The notes under the pieces were generated by a model that was not told where the DNA came from, did no database searches, and worked only from the letters and a program-made list of their open reading frames with translations. Below are positions 5,891 through 9,024 of a stretch of 9,024 bases of DNA, piece after piece (position 1 is the first letter of the stretch; the number at the start of each line of letters is the position of its first letter). Both the position numbers and the translations under genes were made by a program. Origin of the DNA: an uncultured bacterium (GTDB lineage: Bacteria; Bacteroidota; Bacteroidia; Bacteroidales; CAIWKO01); assembly GCA_903916135.1 (NCBI GenBank), contig CAIWVT010000140.1, positions 1-9,024 of the forward strand, read 5' to 3'.

Positions 5891-7129
5891 CTAGCTTTTC
5901 TTTTGTTTAAACTTGTAGCTTCCAGCATTTACTAATGGATCACCGACATCAAAATGTCCTTCTGCCCATAAGTTTCCAAGCAGAGCACCTTCATTTATAA
6001 ACTCATTTATTCCTGTAATATCTGAGGTCTTTTTTGCTTGGGTATAACCATTTTCATCCCTATACAATATATATAATTCATTGGGTCGAACGCCATTCAC
6101 AAAGTAGGGACTATGCGTAGTAACCATTAATTGGGAATATTCAGCAGCAGCACGACATTCTTCACATAACTCAGGTAATAAACGATGATGAAGTTGGTTT
6201 TCAGGCTCTTCAATACCTATCAATTGAGGAGGCTCAGGATCATTGAGAACCACAAGATAGGCAAGCATTTTAAGCGTACCATCAGAAGCAAACTTTGATA
6301 AAATCGGTTGGTCGAAGGTAGAATCTTTGATAGTTAATAGTAATCTACCATCCTGCATGATATCAGCTCCGACTTTTTCAAGCCTTGGAACACGATTGGA
6401 AAGAGTTTTTAAAATTTTATCCAAGGTTTCATTATGTTGCTCTTTAAGATATTGAATAACATTGGGCAAGTTATCACCCGTGGCAGATAATCTTTCTTGT
6501 GAGCCTGCTTCAGGAATACCTCTTGTTTGGTCTGCTGTCAGATACGAAAGATACCAACCCGTAATAAATCTTCTTAAAGCAATGACTCTTGGATTTTTCG
6601 ACAATTGACCTAATGTGTTAACGGCAAGCATTTCAGCACTATCTAAAGATTCGTCTAAGCGTTCATCATTAAAATCAGGCTTTTCACCGCTAATTACTTT
6701 GCCTTTTCCATTTGCAAATTCTAAAAAAGCAAATGACGCCCCTGTAGCACCTCTTTTCCACTTCAATTTTTCACTTGCAACATAAGGTCCTTTTGAGTTT
6801 TCATCTATTTTCAGTTCATACGTAATGATGGGACTCTTTGGTGTCTCTCTATATTTGATTTCAAAGCATATAGGTCCCTCACAACCCTTAGTTCTTAACT
6901 CCTTAAACCTACCTCTTTTATCCCATGCTTTTCGTAATCCTACAGAAAAACATTCGCTTAAAAAAGCAAACACATCAAACACGGTTGATTTGCCACTACC
7001 ATTGGGACCTAAAAATACAGTCAATGGTTTTATATCTTTTAATTCTAAGTTTTTAAGTGCTCTATAATTTTGTACTCTTACGTACTCAATTCTAGGTACA
7101 TGAACCCTTATATTATTTTCTTTTGTCAT
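5891..7129 (-). CDS. ABC-type AAA family ATPase (AAA_21/COG4637-like)
   Basis: A 412-residue soluble ATPase. Near the N-terminus, 'YVRVQNYRALKNLELKDIKPLTVFLGPNGSGKST' has the RecF/SMC-like fold start. Walker A is GPNGSGKST at residues 41-49. An ABC signature-like segment, 'LSKFASDGTLKMLAYL', is at 278-292. Walker B with its catalytic glutamate is 'LIGIEEPENQLHH' at 303-315, and the switch histidine is in MVTTHSPYFV at 335-344 (H339). The region between Walker A and the signature is short, without a long coiled coil, so it is not an SMC or a full RecN. Such ATPases commonly sense DNA or phage components and control a nuclease partner. Here the partner is the DUF4276 protein 3 nt downstream. 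The start is the first ATG, with a TAGTTTTG promoter element 24 nt upstream. Hand counts of two lines give about 37-38% GC. The defence role is inferred from context. Confidence 0.85.
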   Translation of the reverse strand: MTKENNIRVHVPRIEYVRVQNYRALKNLELKDIKPLTVFLGPNGSGKSTVFDVFAFLSECFSVGLRKAWDKRGRFKELRTKGCEGPICFEIKYRETPKSPIITYELKIDENSKGPYVASEKLKWKRGATGASFAFLEFANGKGKVISGEKPDFNDERLDESLDSAEMLAVNTLGQLSKNPRVIALRRFITGWYLSYLTADQTRGIPEAGSQERLSATGDNLPNVIQYLKEQHNETLDKILKTLSNRVPRLEKVGADIMQDGRLLLTIKDSTFDQPILSKFASDGTLKMLAYLVVLNDPEPPQLIGIEEPENQLHHRLLPELCEECRAAAEYSQLMVTTHSPYFVNGVRPNELYILYRDENGYTQAKKTSDITGINEFINEGALLGNLWAEGHFDVGDPLVNAGSYKFKQKKS

Positions 7130-7153
7130 AAAGCAAATTTTCTAATTAAAACA

Positions 7154-7161
7154 CAAAACTA
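7154..7161 (-). promoter_or_regulatory. Putative promoter -7 element of the ATPase-DUF4276 operon
   Basis: TAGTTTTG on the minus strand (CAAAACTA on the plus strand) matches TAnnTTTG and lies 24 nt before the ATPase ATG. The nearest suitable TTG is 22 nt upstream, slightly longer than the usual spacing. It suggests the pair is transcribed independently of the restriction-modification gene. Confidence 0.42.
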
Positions 7162-7216
7162 AACAATTCTTATCAATTATTTCCAATTAAAAATAAGAAA
7201 ATGTTTTTCACGCATC

Positions 7217-7241
7217 AGGTTTTTAGGATTTAGACTATTAG
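7217..7241. repeat. 25-bp direct repeat, right copy
   Basis: Same orientation as 5211-5235 with two mismatches. It lies in the 151-nt gap between the stop of the restriction-modification gene and the ATPase start. The two copies therefore bracket the ATPase-DUF4276 operon exactly. Beyond the 25 bp, both copies continue with GGTT and a loosely similar stretch. Confidence 0.75.
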
Positions 7242-7280
7242 GGTTAGTTCTTGGTTTACAAACTACAAATAATGGGTAGA

Positions 7281-9024
7281 TCATTCCCCTTTATAAAGAA
7301 AGTCAATAAAACGGTTAATTAAATATTGAATATAGTGCAGGTTGTTTATTTTACTAAGGGCATCAATTTCTCTGTTTAAAAATATTTCATCAAGCCTTAA
7401 TTTGGCTTTTTCGGTCAAAGCAGATAATGATGTTAAAATAAATGATTGTTTTTCAATAATAAATTTTTCTACATCATCATTCATTATAGGAAAAGTCATC
7501 AATGTTTCCCAAGATAGCAACTTTGTTTTTTTTAAATACTTTTTAATCAAATCAACTAAATAATTAGCATCTTGAGGAGTTTTACAATCCACTTCAATCA
7601 ATTCATTATTGTTGGTTATTAAATCAAATGTACATTCAAAACCATAGGTGCCAAAGTCGCCAGAATCATTGAATAATGAATTAAGTCTATCCGATTTTAC
7701 ATCTTTAATGATAACATCTTTGGTTTTTGTTTTAATAAAATAAGAACATTTTTTGAGCATAGAAATTGCTTCTGACTTTTCTACTGAATTAAAGCTATAG
7801 AATGTAGGGTCTTTTATCAATGAAGGATAATATAACATCACATCTTTCACTTGCTCAATTTGTATTTCTTTTTCAATAAAATAATTTGCTATTAGAAAAA
7901 TATCATATCTTATTCTGAAAGCATCCTCAATTATTGATTCAGGGTCAAAATCAAAACCAATTTTTCGTAAATGAAATAATTCATTTTTTAAATGCATATA
8001 AAAATCAATAAGACCTTTTTGTTTGATGTAGGTTTGTGTGCTACCATCAAATTTGTATTCTTTATCTTCCGTTTGAATACTTGAATAAATTCCACCAAGA
8101 AGAATATGAATTACAGATTCATCTTCATTGCTAAAATCAATTTTACGAATAGGCACTTTGGATAAAGGTGTGAAATAATATTCGCGCATATTCCCTTTCA
8201 TCTTTGTGTTTTTTCCATACCAGAAGTTCAAATAATCGGAATTAAGCAGAGCCAACAAATATTTAAGATTTTCTTTTGTGTCTGTTTTCGGTGTAATAAG
8301 TGTGATATCCGATTGAGGATACGTTTTATTATTTTCATAAGCAAATGTATTTTCTTTTGAACGGCGTGAAGTAACAAGTTTTTCGCTTTCAAAAATATTC
8401 TGTTCTCTTTGCCACCAAAGATCAAACCATCTAATCCTTTCATTTAATACTTCTCTTCTTGGATCTAAAATGCCATGGTATCTCTTTAAAAAATCTTTTA
8501 TTGTATTAATTTCATTTTCTTGTTTACACGTGTTTACATAAAGAACAAATTGCTTTTCACTATAATCAACGAAACCACGGTAGATGAAAGAATTTTTATA
8601 AAATGGTTTTACGAATTTCTTTTCTTCCTCAGTAAGTTTTAGTGTTTCGATTTGTTGTTCATCAAAAATAAAAATAGGGTCGCCTACTTTTATATCATAT
8701 TGTTGTTGAACTATTGGTGGTATTTTTTTAATGTTTTCTGCTGTAACTTTATCGGCACCTGAAACAATTCCCTGATTTACATTAAAGAGGTCGGTAAGTA
8801 AAACAAAATTGCCTTCAAGTTTTGTAGTTTTTTCTTTCGAATAGATGTACCATGCGTGCTCATCTAATTCTCCTTGAATAGTTCCGCTGTAATACACATC
8901 AGCTATGCTGTCTCTTGTATCTTTTCCTAATGTGAAATTAGTTTTTTCAGGGTCGGCAAACAATTCAAATTGATTTTGATTGTTTAAAAATTCAATCCAC
9001 CTGTCATATTTAGTTATTACTCTG
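7281..9024 (-). CDS. Type IIG-like restriction-modification protein, C-terminal part (TaqI-like specificity region)
   Basis: The frame is open from the window edge to the stop at 7281, giving 580 visible residues; the 5' part lies outside. A TTG at 8963 is an internal leucine codon, since coding continues upstream of it as RVITKYDRWIEFLNNQ. The visible part matches the C-terminal specificity region of Eco57I/TaqI-type enzymes. It has 'NVNQGIVSGADK' (residues 81-92), 'KPFYKNSFIYRGF' (139-151), 'LDPRREVLNERIRWFDLWWQRE' in two joined parts near 186-207, 'SRRSKENTFAYENN' (219-232) and 'LKYLLALLNSDYLNFWYGKN' (253-272). This region reads the DNA target; the methyltransferase and nuclease domains should lie upstream. 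The remaining 300 residues are a helical extension I do not recognise. They include a D/E-rich segment with a D-x-K (residues 463-481). Hand counts of two lines give about 22-30% GC, lower than its neighbours. Confidence 0.78.
   Translation of the reverse strand, partial: RVITKYDRWIEFLNNQNQFELFADPEKTNFTLGKDTRDSIADVYYSGTIQGELDEHAWYIYSKEKTTKLEGNFVLLTDLFNVNQGIVSGADKVTAENIKKIPPIVQQQYDIKVGDPIFIFDEQQIETLKLTEEEKKFVKPFYKNSFIYRGFVDYSEKQFVLYVNTCKQENEINTIKDFLKRYHGILDPRREVLNERIRWFDLWWQREQNIFESEKLVTSRRSKENTFAYENNKTYPQSDITLITPKTDTKENLKYLLALLNSDYLNFWYGKNTKMKGNMREYYFTPLSKVPIRKIDFSNEDESVIHILLGGIYSSIQTEDKEYKFDGSTQTYIKQKGLIDFYMHLKNELFHLRKIGFDFDPESIIEDAFRIRYDIFLIANYFIEKEIQIEQVKDVMLYYPSLIKDPTFYSFNSVEKSEAISMLKKCSYFIKTKTKDVIIKDVKSDRLNSLFNDSGDFGTYGFECTFDLITNNNELIEVDCKTPQDANYLVDLIKKYLKKTKLLSWETLMTFPIMNDDVEKFIIEKQSFILTSLSALTEKAKLRLDEIFLNREIDALSKINNLHYIQYLINRFIDFLYKGE

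Noticed and set aside
5279..7129. Retron or PARIS system proper
   Set aside because: There is no reverse transcriptase or msr/msd-like structure, and the small partner carries DUF4276-type rather than DUF4435-type motifs, so only a resemblance in layout is claimed.
8961..8963. TTG as the start of the restriction-modification gene
   Set aside because: The frame continues without a stop to the window edge with sensible residues, and the specificity region of such enzymes normally follows a methyltransferase domain, so the true start is outside the window.

Overview
The window looks like a chromosomal piece of a Bacteroidota genome, probably of the Chitinophagales/Sphingobacteriales type. This rests on four things seen in the sequence. 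The leucyl-tRNA synthetase carries the Bacteroidota-type insertion before KMSKS. Several genes are preceded by the TAnnTTTG promoter element of that phylum. Clear Shine-Dalgarno sites are missing. The left end holds a DUF3108 protein and a PepSY-like secreted protein, both common in that phylum. Every supported gene lies on the minus strand, so transcription runs from high to low coordinates.

Layout from left to right. Positions 1-383 hold a small secreted PepSY-like protein whose 3' end is cut by the window. Positions 453-1262 hold an exported DUF3108 protein, and 1341-4250 hold leuS. This left half is core-like, with hand-counted GC of about 52% in part of leuS. Inside leuS, about 2000-2400 is a patch of about 28% GC that encodes an enlarged leucine-specific insertion. 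Positions 4251-4903 hold no gene. They are filled with short-period degenerate repeats (8-bp and 10-bp units) and several copies of a GC-rich hairpin element.

The right half is AT-rich accessory DNA. It has a small XRE/HTH regulator (4904-5131) whose real N-terminus appears to lie in another frame starting at 5190. Next is a tight pair: an ABC-type AAA ATPase (5891-7129) followed after 3 nt by a DUF4276 TOPRIM-like protein (5279-5887). The last gene is the C-terminal part of a type IIG-like restriction-modification protein with a TaqI-like specificity region (7281 to the window edge).

The right half reads as a defence island: a modification/restriction enzyme, an ATPase-nuclease pair resembling the logic of OLD/PARIS-type systems, and a small regulator. 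The ATPase-DUF4276 pair is bracketed by a 25-bp direct repeat (23/25 identical), which suggests it may have moved as a cassette. The main points for follow-up are this pair, the possible frameshift at an A AAA AAC site in the HTH gene, the AT-rich mosaic in leuS, and the repeat block at the core/accessory boundary. The functional calls are by recognition of motifs and were not tested by any search.
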